NCBI RefSeq assembly: GCF_017876495.1
Contig: NZ_JAGIOB010000001.1
Location: forward strand, 3,906,001-3,970,000
DNA: 64,000 nucleotides
Reading direction: 5' to 3'
From: Microlunatus capsulatus
GTDB lineage: Bacteria > Actinomycetota > Actinomycetes > Propionibacteriales > Propionibacteriaceae
Every line of letters starts with the position of its first letter. The stretch's first letter is position 1. The notes below the pieces were generated by a model. It saw only the letters and a program-made list of their open reading frames with translations. It was not told the DNA's origin and did no database searches. A program made the translations under genes and the position numbers. Below, in pieces: positions 35,870 to 51,823 of the stretch.

Positions 35870-36813
35870 CCGGCACCCTGCGGCACTTCCTGGCCGACGA
35901 CGACCTCACCCCCGCCGAGCAGGCGACGGCGCTGGACCTGGCCGCGGCGCTCAAGGCCGAGCCGTACCGCCTCAAGCCCTTCGCCGGGCCGCAGAGCGTG
36001 GCCGTGCTGTTCGACAAGCCGACGCTGCGCACCCAGGCCTCCTTCGCCGCCGGCGTGGCCGAGCTGGGCGGGTTCCCGATGGTCGTCGACGCGCGTCTCG
36101 CCGGCGTCGGGGTCCGCGAGTCGGTGGCCGACGTCGCCCGGGTGCTCGGCCGGCAGGCGTCCGCCGTCGTCTGGCGCACGTTCGCCCAGGCGGACCTGGA
36201 GACGATGGCCGCGCACGCCGGCGTCCCGGTGGTCAACGCGCTGACCGACGACTTCCACCCGTGCCAGATCCTCGCCGACCTGCTGACGGTGCGGGAGCAC
36301 CGCGGCCGGCTGGCCGGTCAGACGCTGGCCTACGTCGGCGACGGCGCCAACAACATGGCGGCCTCCTACCTGCTGGGCGGGGCGACCGCCGGCCTGCACG
36401 TGCGCGTCGGCGCCCCGGCCGGGTTCCAGCCGCTCGCCGACGTCGTGGCCCGCGCGGCCGCGGTCGCCGCCACCACGGGCGGCAGCGTCGCGGTGCTCGA
36501 CGACCCGGTCGCCGCCGTCGCCGGCGCCGACGTCGTCGCCACCGACACCTGGGTCTCGATGGGGCAGGAGGGCGACGGGGTCGACCGGACCGCGGTCTTC
36601 CGCCCGTACAGCCTCACGGCGGCGCTGCTGGCCCACGCCGCCCCGGACGCGCTGGTCCTGCACTGCCTGCCCGCCTACCGCGGCCAGGAGATCGACGCCG
36701 CCGTGATCGACGGCCCGCAGTCGGTCGTCTGGGACGAGGCGGAGAACCGCCGGCACGTGCAGAAGGCGGTCCTCGTCCTGCTGGCGGGCTGGGCGGCGGG
36801 GGAGGACGCGTGA
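35866..36813 (+). CDS. argF: Ornithine carbamoyltransferase
   Basis: A 315-residue OTCase that makes citrulline from ornithine and carbamoyl phosphate. The carbamoyl-phosphate loop is [12 protein letters not shown] (canonical S-x-R-T-R-x-S/T-F shows Pro-Thr-Leu-Arg-Thr-Gln-Ala here, an unusual but recurring actinobacterial version). [12 protein letters not shown] and the ornithine loop [11 protein letters not shown] are intact. Overlaps argD (ATGA) and argR (GTGA). Trimeric cytoplasmic enzyme. Confidence 0.94.
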   Translation: MTGTLRHFLADDDLTPAEQATALDLAAALKAEPYRLKPFAGPQSVAVLFDKPTLRTQASFAAGVAELGGFPMVVDARLAGVGVRESVADVARVLGRQASAVVWRTFAQADLETMAAHAGVPVVNALTDDFHPCQILADLLTVREHRGRLAGQTLAYVGDGANNMAASYLLGGATAGLHVRVGAPAGFQPLADVVARAAAVAATTGGSVAVLDDPVAAVAGADVVATDTWVSMGQEGDGVDRTAVFRPYSLTAALLAHAAPDALVLHCLPAYRGQEIDAAVIDGPQSVVWDEAENRRHVQKAVLVLLAGWAAGEDA

Positions 36814-37381
36814 CCATGACCGCCGCCGGCCCGCTGACCAAGACCGCCCGCCACGCGCGGATCATCGCCCTGCTGGGTGCCCACCAGGTCCGCTCGCAGA
36901 CCGAGCTGGCCGAGCTGCTCGCCGCCGAGGGCGTCCAGGTCACCCAGGGCACCCTGTCCCGCGACCTCGTCGAGGTCGGCGCGCTCCGGGTGCGCGGGGC
37001 GGGCGGCCACCTGGTCTACGCCGTCCCCGGCGACGGCGGCGACCGCACCCCCCACGTCGGGGAGTTCGCCACCTTCGAGGCCCGGCTGACCCGGCTGTGC
37101 GGCGAGGTGCTCGTCTCGGCGGAGCCCTCGGCCAACCTCGTCGTCCTCCGGACGCCTCCCGGTGCCGCCCAGTACTTCGCCTCGGCCATCGACCGCGTCG
37201 GCTGGGAGTCCATCCTGGGCACCATCGCCGGCGACGACACCATCCTGCTCATCACCCGCAGCCCGGACGGCGGCGCCGCGCTCGCCGACCGGCTGCTCAC
37301 CATGAGCCGTGGCGAGCGCACCGCGCCGTCCGGCACCCCTGTCCCGCAGCACCCCTCGAACGACAGCAAAGGAAAGAACCC

Positions 37382-37385
<4 letters not shown>
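36810..37385 (+). CDS. argR: Arginine repressor
   Basis: A 191-residue ArgR with an N-terminal winged helix ([19 protein letters not shown] to [18 protein letters not shown], about 15-70) and a C-terminal hexamerisation/arginine-binding domain with [16 protein letters not shown] and [15 protein letters not shown]. The C-terminal 25 residues are a Ser/Pro-rich extension. It probably acts on the boxes at 30989-31020. GTG 36810 overlaps the argF stop; an ATG at 36816 is possible. Autoregulated as part of the operon. Confidence 0.94.
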
Positions 37386-40041
<2,656 letters not shown>

Positions 40042-40105
40042 ACGGGGCTGTCGGGGGACGGAACCCGGAGGTGGCGGCGGCCCGCACTCAGTAGGGTGGC
40101 TCCTC

Positions 40106-41380
40106 GTGACGAGCGCGGTGCTGGACGAGCTGAAGTGGCGGGGCCTGCTGGCCAACTCGACCGACGAGGAGGCCCTCGCGGCCGCGCTCGAGGCGGGACC
40201 CGTGACCTTCTACGTGGGCTTCGACCCGACGGCGCCCAGCCTGCACTTCGGCCACCTGGTCCAGCTGATCGTGGCCCGCCACCTCCAGGAGGCCGGCCAC
40301 CGGCCGCTGATGCTGGTCGGCGGGTCGACGGGGCAGATCGGCGACCCGCGCGACTCGGGGGAGCGGACGCTCAACCCCAAGGAGGTCGTCGCTGGCTGGG
40401 TGGAGCGGATCCGCGGCCAGGTGGAGCAGTACCTCGACTTCGACGGACCCGCGGCCGCGACCGTGGTGAACAACCTCGACTGGACCGGGGAGATGTCGGT
40501 CCTGGACTTCCTGCGCGACATCGGCAAGCACTTCCCGGTCAACCGGATGCTGGCGCGCGACGTCGTCCGCAAACGGCTGGACGACGGCATCTCCTTCACC
40601 GAGTTCTCCTACGTCCTCCTGCAGTCCCTGGACTACCTGGAGCTGCACCGCCGGTACGGCTGCTCGCTGCAGTTCGGCGGCTCGGACCAGTGGGGGAACA
40701 TCACCGCTGGTGTCGAGCTGGTCCGACGGGCCGACGACGCCCGGGTGCACGCCCTCGCGACCCCGCTGATGACCAAGGCCGACGGGACGAAGTTCGGCAA
40801 GACGGAGGGGGGAGCCGTCTGGCTGGACCCGGCCCTCACCTCGCCCTACGCGTTCCACCAGTTCTTCCTCAACGCGGAGGACGCCAAGGTCGTGGAGTAC
40901 CTCAAGGTGTTCACCCGGCGCAGCCACGAGGAGATCGAGGAGCTGGCCCGGCAGACGGCGGAGCAGCCGCACCTCCGGGCGGCCCAGAAGGTGCTGGCCG
41001 ACGACGTCACCGCGCTGGTGCACTCACCGCAGGAGCGGGACGCGGCGGTGGCGGCGGCTTCGGCCCTGTTCGGCCGGTCCGACCTGCGCGACCTCCCCGG
41101 TGCGGTGCTGGCCGGGGTGGTGGCTGAGCTGGGAGGGGCTGAGCTGCCGGCCGCCGACGGGATGCCGTCCGTGGTCGACGTCCTGAAGCGGAGCGGGGTG
41201 GTGGCCTCCCGGGGGGCGGCGCGACGCGCGATCACCGAGGGCGGGGCCTACATCAACAACGTCAAGGTGGCCGACGTGGACGCCGTGATCGGGGCCGACG
41301 ACCTGCTCGACGGACGCTTCGTGATCGCCCGGCGGGGCAAGCGCACCGTGGGTGCGGTGACCCTCGTCGACGCGCCCTGA
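40106..41380 (+). CDS. tyrS: Tyrosine--tRNA ligase
   Basis: A 424-residue class I synthetase. The HIGH-like motif is LHFGH in DPTAPSLHFGHLVQL, the Tyr pocket GGSDQWGNITAG, and the KMSKS equivalent KFGKTEGGAVWLD. A C-terminal S4 RNA-binding domain starts near SVVDVLKRSGV and ends GKRTVGAVTL. The KFGKT form marks the bacterial TyrRS type. GTG 40106 follows TAGGGT (40092-40097) by 8 nt. Last gene before the rrn operon. Confidence 0.96.
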   Translation: MTSAVLDELKWRGLLANSTDEEALAAALEAGPVTFYVGFDPTAPSLHFGHLVQLIVARHLQEAGHRPLMLVGGSTGQIGDPRDSGERTLNPKEVVAGWVERIRGQVEQYLDFDGPAAATVVNNLDWTGEMSVLDFLRDIGKHFPVNRMLARDVVRKRLDDGISFTEFSYVLLQSLDYLELHRRYGCSLQFGGSDQWGNITAGVELVRRADDARVHALATPLMTKADGTKFGKTEGGAVWLDPALTSPYAFHQFFLNAEDAKVVEYLKVFTRRSHEEIEELARQTAEQPHLRAAQKVLADDVTALVHSPQERDAAVAAASALFGRSDLRDLPGAVLAGVVAELGGAELPAADGMPSVVDVLKRSGVVASRGAARRAITEGGAYINNVKVADVDAVIGADDLLDGRFVIARRGKRTVGAVTLVDAP

Positions 41381-41422
41381 CGGTCCGGCCCCTCCCTGTG
41401 AGGCAGACCACAGCCCGTCGAT

Positions 41423-41451
41423 TTGAGGCGGGCCCGGTCGGCACGTAACGT
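41423..41451 (+). promoter_or_regulatory. rrn promoter P1
   Basis: TTGAGG (41423-41428) and TAACGT (41446-41451) are separated by 17 bp. The downstream TAGTCCAAGCCC is repeated at P2. The spacing and -35/-10 match a housekeeping sigma promoter; initiation would fall near 41458. Confidence 0.75.
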
Positions 41452-41628
41452 AGTCCAAGCCCCACGGGATGCAGGACACCACGAGATCTGGTTCGCCAGG
41501 TCCGGTGGCCGACCGGGGGCCAACCTCCTCGGTCGTCGTCGTCCGGGTCTGGTCGCGCTCCTCGAGCCGTCGGATCCGGGTCGCCTGGCTGCCCCGAGGG
41601 GAGCACGACCCGGGCTCCGGAGCCGGAT

Positions 41629-41657
41629 TTGACGCCAGCGTCACCTCCGCGTAACGT
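41629..41657 (+). promoter_or_regulatory. rrn promoter P2
   Basis: TTGACG (41629-41634), 17-bp spacer, TAACGT (41652-41657), followed by the same TAGTCCAAGCCC as P1. The surrounding sequence (TGCAGGACA, GATCCGGTGGCCG-like) is also shared with P1, so P1 and P2 arose by a duplication of about 206 bp. Confidence 0.8.
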
Positions 41658-41822
41658 AGTCCAAGCCCTGAGGGTGCAGGACATCGGGAAAGATCCGGTG
41701 GCCGGCCACGAGGGACCAAAACCCAGATCGGCTTTGAAAGGGATCTGTCGGCCCACTTGGTGGCAGCTCCTGATGAATGTCGGGAAGGGATTTGGAGCAG
41801 GAAGTTCGGCCCGGAAGTCGAT

Positions 41823-41851
41823 TTGACTCAAGGAAAGAGCCGCACTAAAGT
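41823..41851 (+). promoter_or_regulatory. rrn promoter P3
   Basis: TTGACT (41823-41828), 17-bp spacer, TAAAGT (41846-41851). Sequence around it differs from P1/P2 and is AT-richer. This is the closest promoter to 16S, about 290 bp upstream. Confidence 0.78.
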
Positions 41852-42146
41852 ATTACGAGTCGCCCCAAGCCGGGAAATGAAAAGTCCGGTGCGGTGTGTG
41901 AGCGAGTCTTGAGAACTTAACAGCGTGCTTAAAGTCAATGCCAAAATATGCACTATAGAAACCCGTGCCTGGCTGTGTCTGATGTTCGTCCTCATGTTGT
42001 GGGGGTGGGTGTTGGGTGTGGTTGGGGCGGATTCCTTTGAGATTGATTGATGATTGACCCAGCAATGGGTTCTGTCAGAGGTTGAACTCGTTGTTTTTGA
42101 CGCTACTGCTGGCCGGCACTTCGGTGCTGGTTGGTTTTGCGATATT
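41852..42146 (+). other. rrn leader region
   Basis: No gene is present. The leader holds TTGAGAACTTAACAGCG (about 41909-41925), a motif common in actinobacterial rrn leaders and mirrored before 23S (GAGAACTTCACAG), probably antitermination or processing related. Close to 16S, CTGGCCGGCACTTCGGTGCTGG forms a small hairpin, and CGCTACTGCTGGCCG can pair with CGGCCAGTTCTGCAGCG after 16S to make the 16S processing stem. Confidence 0.6.
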
Positions 42147-47126
<4,980 letters not shown>

Positions 47127-47128
47127 TT

Positions 47129-47163
47129 CTACAAAGATGCTACGCGTCCACTGTGAGGTTCTC
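47129..47163 (+). other. Right arm of the 23S processing stem
   Basis: Complement of 43971-44004, starting CTACAAAGATGC and ending GAGGTTCTC. Together they bring the two ends of 23S next to each other. Confidence 0.85.
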
Positions 47164-47254
47164 GAGATACGGTCGGGAACCCTCCAAGCACCACTGGTTC
47201 CACCTTCGGGTGGGGCTGGTTGTGTGCGGGAGGGTTGCGCGTCATCTCTTTAGA

Positions 47255-47373
47255 GTTTCGGTGATCATTGCGTTAGGGAAACACCCGGTCCCATTCCGAA
47301 CCCGGAAGTTAAGCCTTTCAGCGCCGATGGTACTGCACGGGGGACCGTGTGGGAGACTAGGACGTCGCCGGAC
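47255..47373 (+). rRNA. rrf: 5S ribosomal RNA
   Basis: About 119 nt, from GTTTCGGTGATCATTGCG to GACGTCGCCGGAC. The loop A/B/C segments TCCCATTCCGAACCCGGAAG and the terminal helix I are present. Ends are estimated from helix I pairing. Confidence 0.93.
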
Positions 47374-47378
47374 AACAC

Positions 47379-47424
47379 ACTTCAAGCCTGACCCCTTTCG
47401 GGGGGTCGGGCTTGAAGTATTTCT
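47379..47424 (+). terminator. rrn operon terminator
   Basis: A 17-bp stem, ACTTCAAGCCTGACCCC (47379-47395) with GGGGTCGGGCTTGAAGT (47402-47418), one G-T pair, loop TTTCGG, then ATTTCT. It stands 5 bp after 5S. Confidence 0.92.
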
Positions 47425-47448
47425 GCGTTCAGACGTGTGCAGACGAGA

Positions 47449-47482
47449 AGAAGGGGGAGGCGCACCAGCGCCTCCCCCTTCT
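47449..47482 (-). terminator. Terminator hairpin for the xylulokinase operon
   Basis: A perfect 15-bp stem AGAAGGGGGAGGCGC (47449-47463) with GCGCCTCCCCCTTCT (47468-47482), four-base loop. Read on the minus strand it is followed by TCTCGTCT. It lies 21 bp past the xylB stop, so it mainly ends that transcript and backs up the rrn terminator. Confidence 0.85.
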
Positions 47483-47503
47483 GTCGTTCTCGGACCGGTG
47501 AGC

Positions 47504-48937
47504 TCAGCCGGCGTTCTCCGTCGACACCGCGACGGCGGACGTCGAGGGGTGCCGGTCGAGCAGCACGGCGCGGTAGCGCTCGCTCAGCTCCACGGCCGCC
47601 ACCTGGTCAGCGGTCGTGGGCTCGTGCTCGCTGAGCACCGGGACCGGCCACTCGGGCAGGGAACCGGTGAGGGCCCAGGCCGCCTGCCGGGCAGCCCCGA
47701 CGGCGACGCTCTCGAAGGTGTCCGTCACCCGGATGGGCAGCCCGAACACCGCCGGCGCGATCCGGCGGACGGCGTCGGACTGGGAGGCGCCGCCGGTGAG
47801 CGTGATGGCGGTGACGGGCCCCGTCTGCTCCTGGAGCACCTGGACCCCGTAGGCCAGGCTCCACAGCACGCCCTCGATGGTGGCGCGGGCCACGTTGGCC
47901 GGCGTCATGTTCCTCAGCGTCATCCCCGACAGCTCACCGCGGGCGTCCGGCAGCGGCGGTGTCCGCTCGCCCTCCAGGTAGGGGAGGAAGGTGAGCCCGT
48001 CGCTGCCCGGCTCGGCGGACAGGGCCAGGCGGCTCAGCTCGTCCAGGCTCACGCCGAGCAGCTCGGCGGCGGCGACGAGGTTGCGCGCGCCGTTGAGCGT
48101 GCACACCAGGGGGAGGAAAGCGCCGGTGGCGTCCGCGAAGCCGGCGACGGTGCCGGTCGGCTCGTGGGTCTGGCGGCTGCTGCGGGTGAACGCGGTGCCG
48201 CTGGTCCCCAGGGACACCACGGCCTCGTGCTCCTGCAGGCCCAGGCCGAGGCCGGCGGCCATGTTGTCCCCCGTGCCCGCCGCGATGGCGATGCCCTCGG
48301 GGGTGTGGCCGACCACCTCGTCCGGCCGGGCGACCCGGGGGAGCACGAGGTCGTGGCCCAGGGCCCGGCGGACCAGGTCGTCGCGGTACCGGCCCGACGT
48401 CGCGTCGAAGTAGAGGGTGCCGGAGGCGTCACCGCGGTCGGTGGTCGGCTCGAAGGAGCGGCCGCCGATCTGCCAGGTCAGCCAGTCGTGCGGCAGGACG
48501 ACGGCGTGCGTCCGCGCCGCGTGCTCGGGCTCGGCCCGGGCGAGCCAGCGGAGCTTGGTCACGGTCATCGACGCCACCGGCACGGAGCCGACGGCGTCGG
48601 CCCACGCAGCACCCCCGCCGAGCTCGTCGATGAGGTCACGGGCGTCGGGGGCGGAGCGGTTGTCGTTCCACAGCAGGGCGTCGCGGACCAGCTCGCCGGA
48701 CTCGTCCAGGGTAACCATGCCGTGCTGCTGCCCGCCGACCGACAGCGCCTCGACGCCCTCCAGCAGTGCCGGGTCGGCGGTGGCGGTGCGGTAGGCGTCG
48801 AGCCACGCCTGCGCGCTCACCTCGCTGCCGTCGGGGTGGGGGGCTCGGCCCGTGCGGACCACGGCGCCGGTCTCGGCGTCGCAGACGACCACCTTGACCG
48901 ACTGGGTGGAGGAGTCCACCCCGGCTACGTACGTCAC
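47504..48937 (-). CDS. xylB: Xylulokinase
   Basis: A 477-residue FGGY-family sugar kinase converting D-xylulose to xylulose 5-phosphate. N-terminal DSSTQSVKVVVCD, the substrate motif GGQQHGMVTLD, LWNDNRS, and the C-terminal ATP motif LTGGASQSDAVRRI identify the XylB branch. GAGAGATGACG precedes the ATG. It is downstream of a zinc polyol-type dehydrogenase on the same strand (135 bp gap), suggesting a polyol-to-xylulose-to-xylulose-5-P route. No sugar transporter or regulator is adjacent. Confidence 0.93.
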   Translation of the reverse strand: MTYVAGVDSSTQSVKVVVCDAETGAVVRTGRAPHPDGSEVSAQAWLDAYRTATADPALLEGVEALSVGGQQHGMVTLDESGELVRDALLWNDNRSAPDARDLIDELGGGAAWADAVGSVPVASMTVTKLRWLARAEPEHAARTHAVVLPHDWLTWQIGGRSFEPTTDRGDASGTLYFDATSGRYRDDLVRRALGHDLVLPRVARPDEVVGHTPEGIAIAAGTGDNMAAGLGLGLQEHEAVVSLGTSGTAFTRSSRQTHEPTGTVAGFADATGAFLPLVCTLNGARNLVAAAELLGVSLDELSRLALSAEPGSDGLTFLPYLEGERTPPLPDARGELSGMTLRNMTPANVARATIEGVLWSLAYGVQVLQEQTGPVTAITLTGGASQSDAVRRIAPAVFGLPIRVTDTFESVAVGAARQAAWALTGSLPEWPVPVLSEHEPTTADQVAAVELSERYRAVLLDRHPSTSAVAVSTENAG

Positions 48938-49072
48938 GTCATCTCTCCTGGTCGGGTGCGTGAGCCGGTCCGACGGGTGCCGCCGGGCCGCGCTCGGTGA
49001 AGGGTTGCAGTATCCCCGGTGCCGACGCGCCGGTCGCGGGACAGGGAGCGACCCGCGTCCGCGTCGCCCGCG

Positions 49073-50101
49073 TCACACGCCGTCCAGCTCCACCGCGCTC
49101 TGGGAGCCGGGCCGGATCTGCAGCTTGCGCCCCTCGCCGCGGCGGAACATCGCGACCGCGTCGCCGTAGCCCTCGAGCGGGAAGGCGTGGCTCACCATGG
49201 CGGCGGCGTCCAGGGCGCCGGCGGCGAACATCTCGACGGCCCGGGCGTAGGAGCGCAGCTCGGCCATGGAGCCGACGACGGAGATCTCGTCGTTGTAGAT
49301 CCGGAACGGCGAGAAGGTCGCCCGCGCGTCGGCCGGCGCGACCCCGAACTGCTGGAAGGTCCCGCCGCGGCGCACCCGGGAGAGACCGTCCTCGATGGCG
49401 GCCGGAGCGCCGGTGCAGTCGATGACGACGTCCCACCCGCCGGCGCGCTGCACGTCGTCGGCGGAGGTGGCGACCCGCTCGACCCCCACCCGACGAGCCG
49501 TGGCCAGCCGTCCGGGCAGCCGGTCGACGACGGTGACCGAGGCGGCACCCGCGCGCGGGGCGAGCTGGGCCATCATCAGCCCCATCGTCCCGGCCCCGTA
49601 GACGAGGTAGTGCTCGCCCATCCGTCGCGGCAGCAGGTCGTAGCCGTGGATGGCGCAGGACAGCGGCTCCACCAGGGCGGCGAGGGCGAGGTCGACGCCG
49701 TCCGGCAGCCGGTGGACGTTGCGGACCGGTGCGACGGTCAGCTCGGCGGTCGACCCGTGGGTGCGGGCCACACCGGAGCCGTCCCAGCGCTCGCAGAGGT
49801 TGGAGCGGCCGGCGGTGCAGAACTGGCACTCGCCGCAGAACAGGGTGGGGTCCACCGAGACGCGGTCGCCGGGGGCGACCTCGTGCACCTCGGAGCCCAC
49901 CTGCTCGACGACCCCGGAGGTCTCGTGGCCCGGGATGATCGGGTACCGGGTGGGGGCGAACTCGCCGTCCAGCACGTGCACGTCCGTGCCGCAGATGCCG
50001 ACCGCCTCGACGCGGACCACGACCTGGCGCGGACCGGCGACGGGGTCGGGCACCTCCTCGACCGAGAACCGTCCCGGCTCGTGGAAGACGACCGCCCTCA
50101 C
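49073..50101 (-). CDS. Zinc-dependent polyol/threonine-type dehydrogenase (MDR)
   Basis: A 342-residue medium-chain dehydrogenase. Catalytic zinc ligands lie in CGTDVHVLDG (C38 region) and GHETSG; the structural zinc Cys are in CGECQFCTAGRSNLC; NAD motif GAGTMG near residue 172 with VDRL after it suggests NAD. This is the sorbitol/xylitol/arabinitol dehydrogenase-like group. Next to xylB, oxidation of xylitol or D-arabinitol to D-xylulose is the likely job, but threonine or other polyols are possible. The start at 50101 (GTG, VRAVVFHEPGRF) is where the fold begins. Confidence 0.85.
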   Translation of the reverse strand: MRAVVFHEPGRFSVEEVPDPVAGPRQVVVRVEAVGICGTDVHVLDGEFAPTRYPIIPGHETSGVVEQVGSEVHEVAPGDRVSVDPTLFCGECQFCTAGRSNLCERWDGSGVARTHGSTAELTVAPVRNVHRLPDGVDLALAALVEPLSCAIHGYDLLPRRMGEHYLVYGAGTMGLMMAQLAPRAGAASVTVVDRLPGRLATARRVGVERVATSADDVQRAGGWDVVIDCTGAPAAIEDGLSRVRRGGTFQQFGVAPADARATFSPFRIYNDEISVVGSMAELRSYARAVEMFAAGALDAAAMVSHAFPLEGYGDAVAMFRRGEGRKLQIRPGSQSAVELDGV

Positions 50102-50356
50102 CGCTCGTCCGTCCCGGTCCGGGTCCGTTCCGGACCCCCTGAGCACGCCCTGGAGATCATCCTGGTCACCACCCTCGGTCGACGGCGGGCCACGGCGCCG
50201 CGCTGTCCCGCGGAGGCTAACGCACGCGCCGGGGGCAGGGCGCCACCGGCACCGCAGCGGCTGCGCCGTCCGGAGGCGGCACCGCGAGGTGGTCGTCGCC
50301 GGCCCGCCCGGCCCGCCCGCTTTGCCACCGGGACGGCGGACGAGGAGGATTGGACG

Positions 50357-51823
50357 GTGGACCAGCCGAACCGCCCTGACCGACGCGACCCCGACGGCTC
50401 CAGCCGCGGTGACGGGGACCGCCGCGACGGACGTCCCGGCGGCTCCCGCCCCTACGGCAGCGCCGCCGGTCGTCCCGACCGCAGCGGTCCCGTCCGTCGC
50501 GGACCCCGACCCGAGGGCCGGGCTGGCGCCGACCGCCCGGACCGCGGCGACCGTCCCGACCGGGGGCAGCGGCCCGACCGCGGCGACGCCCGGCGCGACG
50601 ACCGCCCACCGCGTGACGACCGCTGGGGCCGCGACGACCGCGCACCGCGGGCGGACCGCCCCGCGCGGGACGACCGCGGTGGTCGCCCCGAGCGCACCGA
50701 CCGCTACGACCGCGGTGCCCGTGATGACCGGTCCCGGGACGACCGCCCCCGCTCCGACCGGCCCCAGCGCTCCGACCGGCCCGCCGCCGCCCGTCCGGCC
50801 TCGGGTCGCCCGACCGAGAGCCGCGGCGCGCGCGGCACCCGCGACCCGCGGCCGTGGGACGAGCGCCCCGCCCGCGGTGGCCGGGACGACCGTCCCCCGC
50901 GCAGCGGACCGCCCCGCGGCGACCGTCCCGACCGGGGCGACCGTCCCGACCGGGGCGAGCGGGGCGGCCGGCCTGAGCGCGGGGGCCGTCCCGACCGGCC
51001 CGGCGCCGACCGCCGGCCGCCGCGCCGCGACGAGCCGCCGCGTCCGGGTCTGGCCCGCCGGGCCGACGAGCCGTCGATCCCCGAGGGCGTCGACACCCGC
51101 GAGCTGCACCGCGCGGCGCGCGCCGAGCTGCGCGGGCTGCCCAAGGAGCTGGCCGAGATCGTCGCGTCCCACCTGGTCGTCGCCGGCCAGATGATCGAGG
51201 CCGACCCCGAGCTGGCCTACCGGCACGCCGAGGCCGCCCGCCGCCGGGCCGCCCGGCTGCCGCTGGTCCGGGAGGCGGCGGCCGAGACCGCCTACGCCTC
51301 GGGGCGCTGGGACGTCGCGCTCAGCGAGTACCGCGCGCTGCGCCGGATGACCGGCACCCACGACTACCTGCCGGTGATGGCGGACTGCGAGCGGGCGCTG
51401 GGCCGGCCCGAGAACGCTCTCAAGCTCGCCCGCGAGGCCGATCACCTGGAGCTCGACCCGGCGCTGCGGGTGGAGATGACCATCGTCGAGTCCGGAGCCC
51501 GCCGCGACCTCGGCCAGGGTGCGGAGGCCCGCCGGCTGCTGCAGCAGGCGGTCCAGAGCCAGACCGTGCGGCCTGGCCTGCAGGTCGCCGTCGCCCGGCT
51601 CCGCTACGCCTACGCCGAGGCGCTGCTGCTGGACGGCGAGCGCGAGGAGGCGCGGCGCTGGTTCGTCTCCGCCGCCAAGCTCGACCCCGAGCAGGAGACC
51701 GACGCCGCGCTGCGCGTCGACGAGATCGACGGCCTGCTCATCGACTTCGACGAGGACGACGACGAGGACGGCCCGGACGACGACGGGACCGACGGGCCCG
51801 GGTCCGACCGGGACGGCCGGTGA
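50357..51823 (+). CDS. TPR protein with long Arg/Asp-rich disordered N-terminus
   Basis: A 488-residue protein in two halves. Residues 1 to about 238 are low complexity, built of Arg, Asp, Pro and Gly in repeats such as RPDRGDRPDRG and RDDRPPRDDR, and must be disordered. Residues about 240-470 are alpha-helical tetratricopeptide-like repeats (ELAYRHAEAARRRAARLP, GRWDVALSEYRALRRM, GRPENALKLAREADHL, GEREEARRWFVSAAKLDP). The tail is Asp/Glu-rich. The position before a HAD phosphatase equals Rv1691 in mycobacteria. GTG at 50357 has GGAGGA upstream. Function unknown; RNA or protein scaffolding is inferred only. Confidence 0.85.
   Translation: MDQPNRPDRRDPDGSSRGDGDRRDGRPGGSRPYGSAAGRPDRSGPVRRGPRPEGRAGADRPDRGDRPDRGQRPDRGDARRDDRPPRDDRWGRDDRAPRADRPARDDRGGRPERTDRYDRGARDDRSRDDRPRSDRPQRSDRPAAARPASGRPTESRGARGTRDPRPWDERPARGGRDDRPPRSGPPRGDRPDRGDRPDRGERGGRPERGGRPDRPGADRRPPRRDEPPRPGLARRADEPSIPEGVDTRELHRAARAELRGLPKELAEIVASHLVVAGQMIEADPELAYRHAEAARRRAARLPLVREAAAETAYASGRWDVALSEYRALRRMTGTHDYLPVMADCERALGRPENALKLAREADHLELDPALRVEMTIVESGARRDLGQGAEARRLLQQAVQSQTVRPGLQVAVARLRYAYAEALLLDGEREEARRWFVSAAKLDPEQETDAALRVDEIDGLLIDFDEDDDEDGPDDDGTDGPGSDRDGR

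Noticed and set aside
50400-51050. Possible satellite or CRISPR-like repeat
   Set aside because: The periodicity comes from Arg-Asp-Pro-Gly codons in a coding frame that continues into a real TPR domain.
50102-51445. Upstream extension of the minus-strand dehydrogenase frame across the TPR gene
   Set aside because: The dehydrogenase fold starts at 50101. The extension is a mirror of the Arg/Asp repeats of the TPR gene and has no domain.
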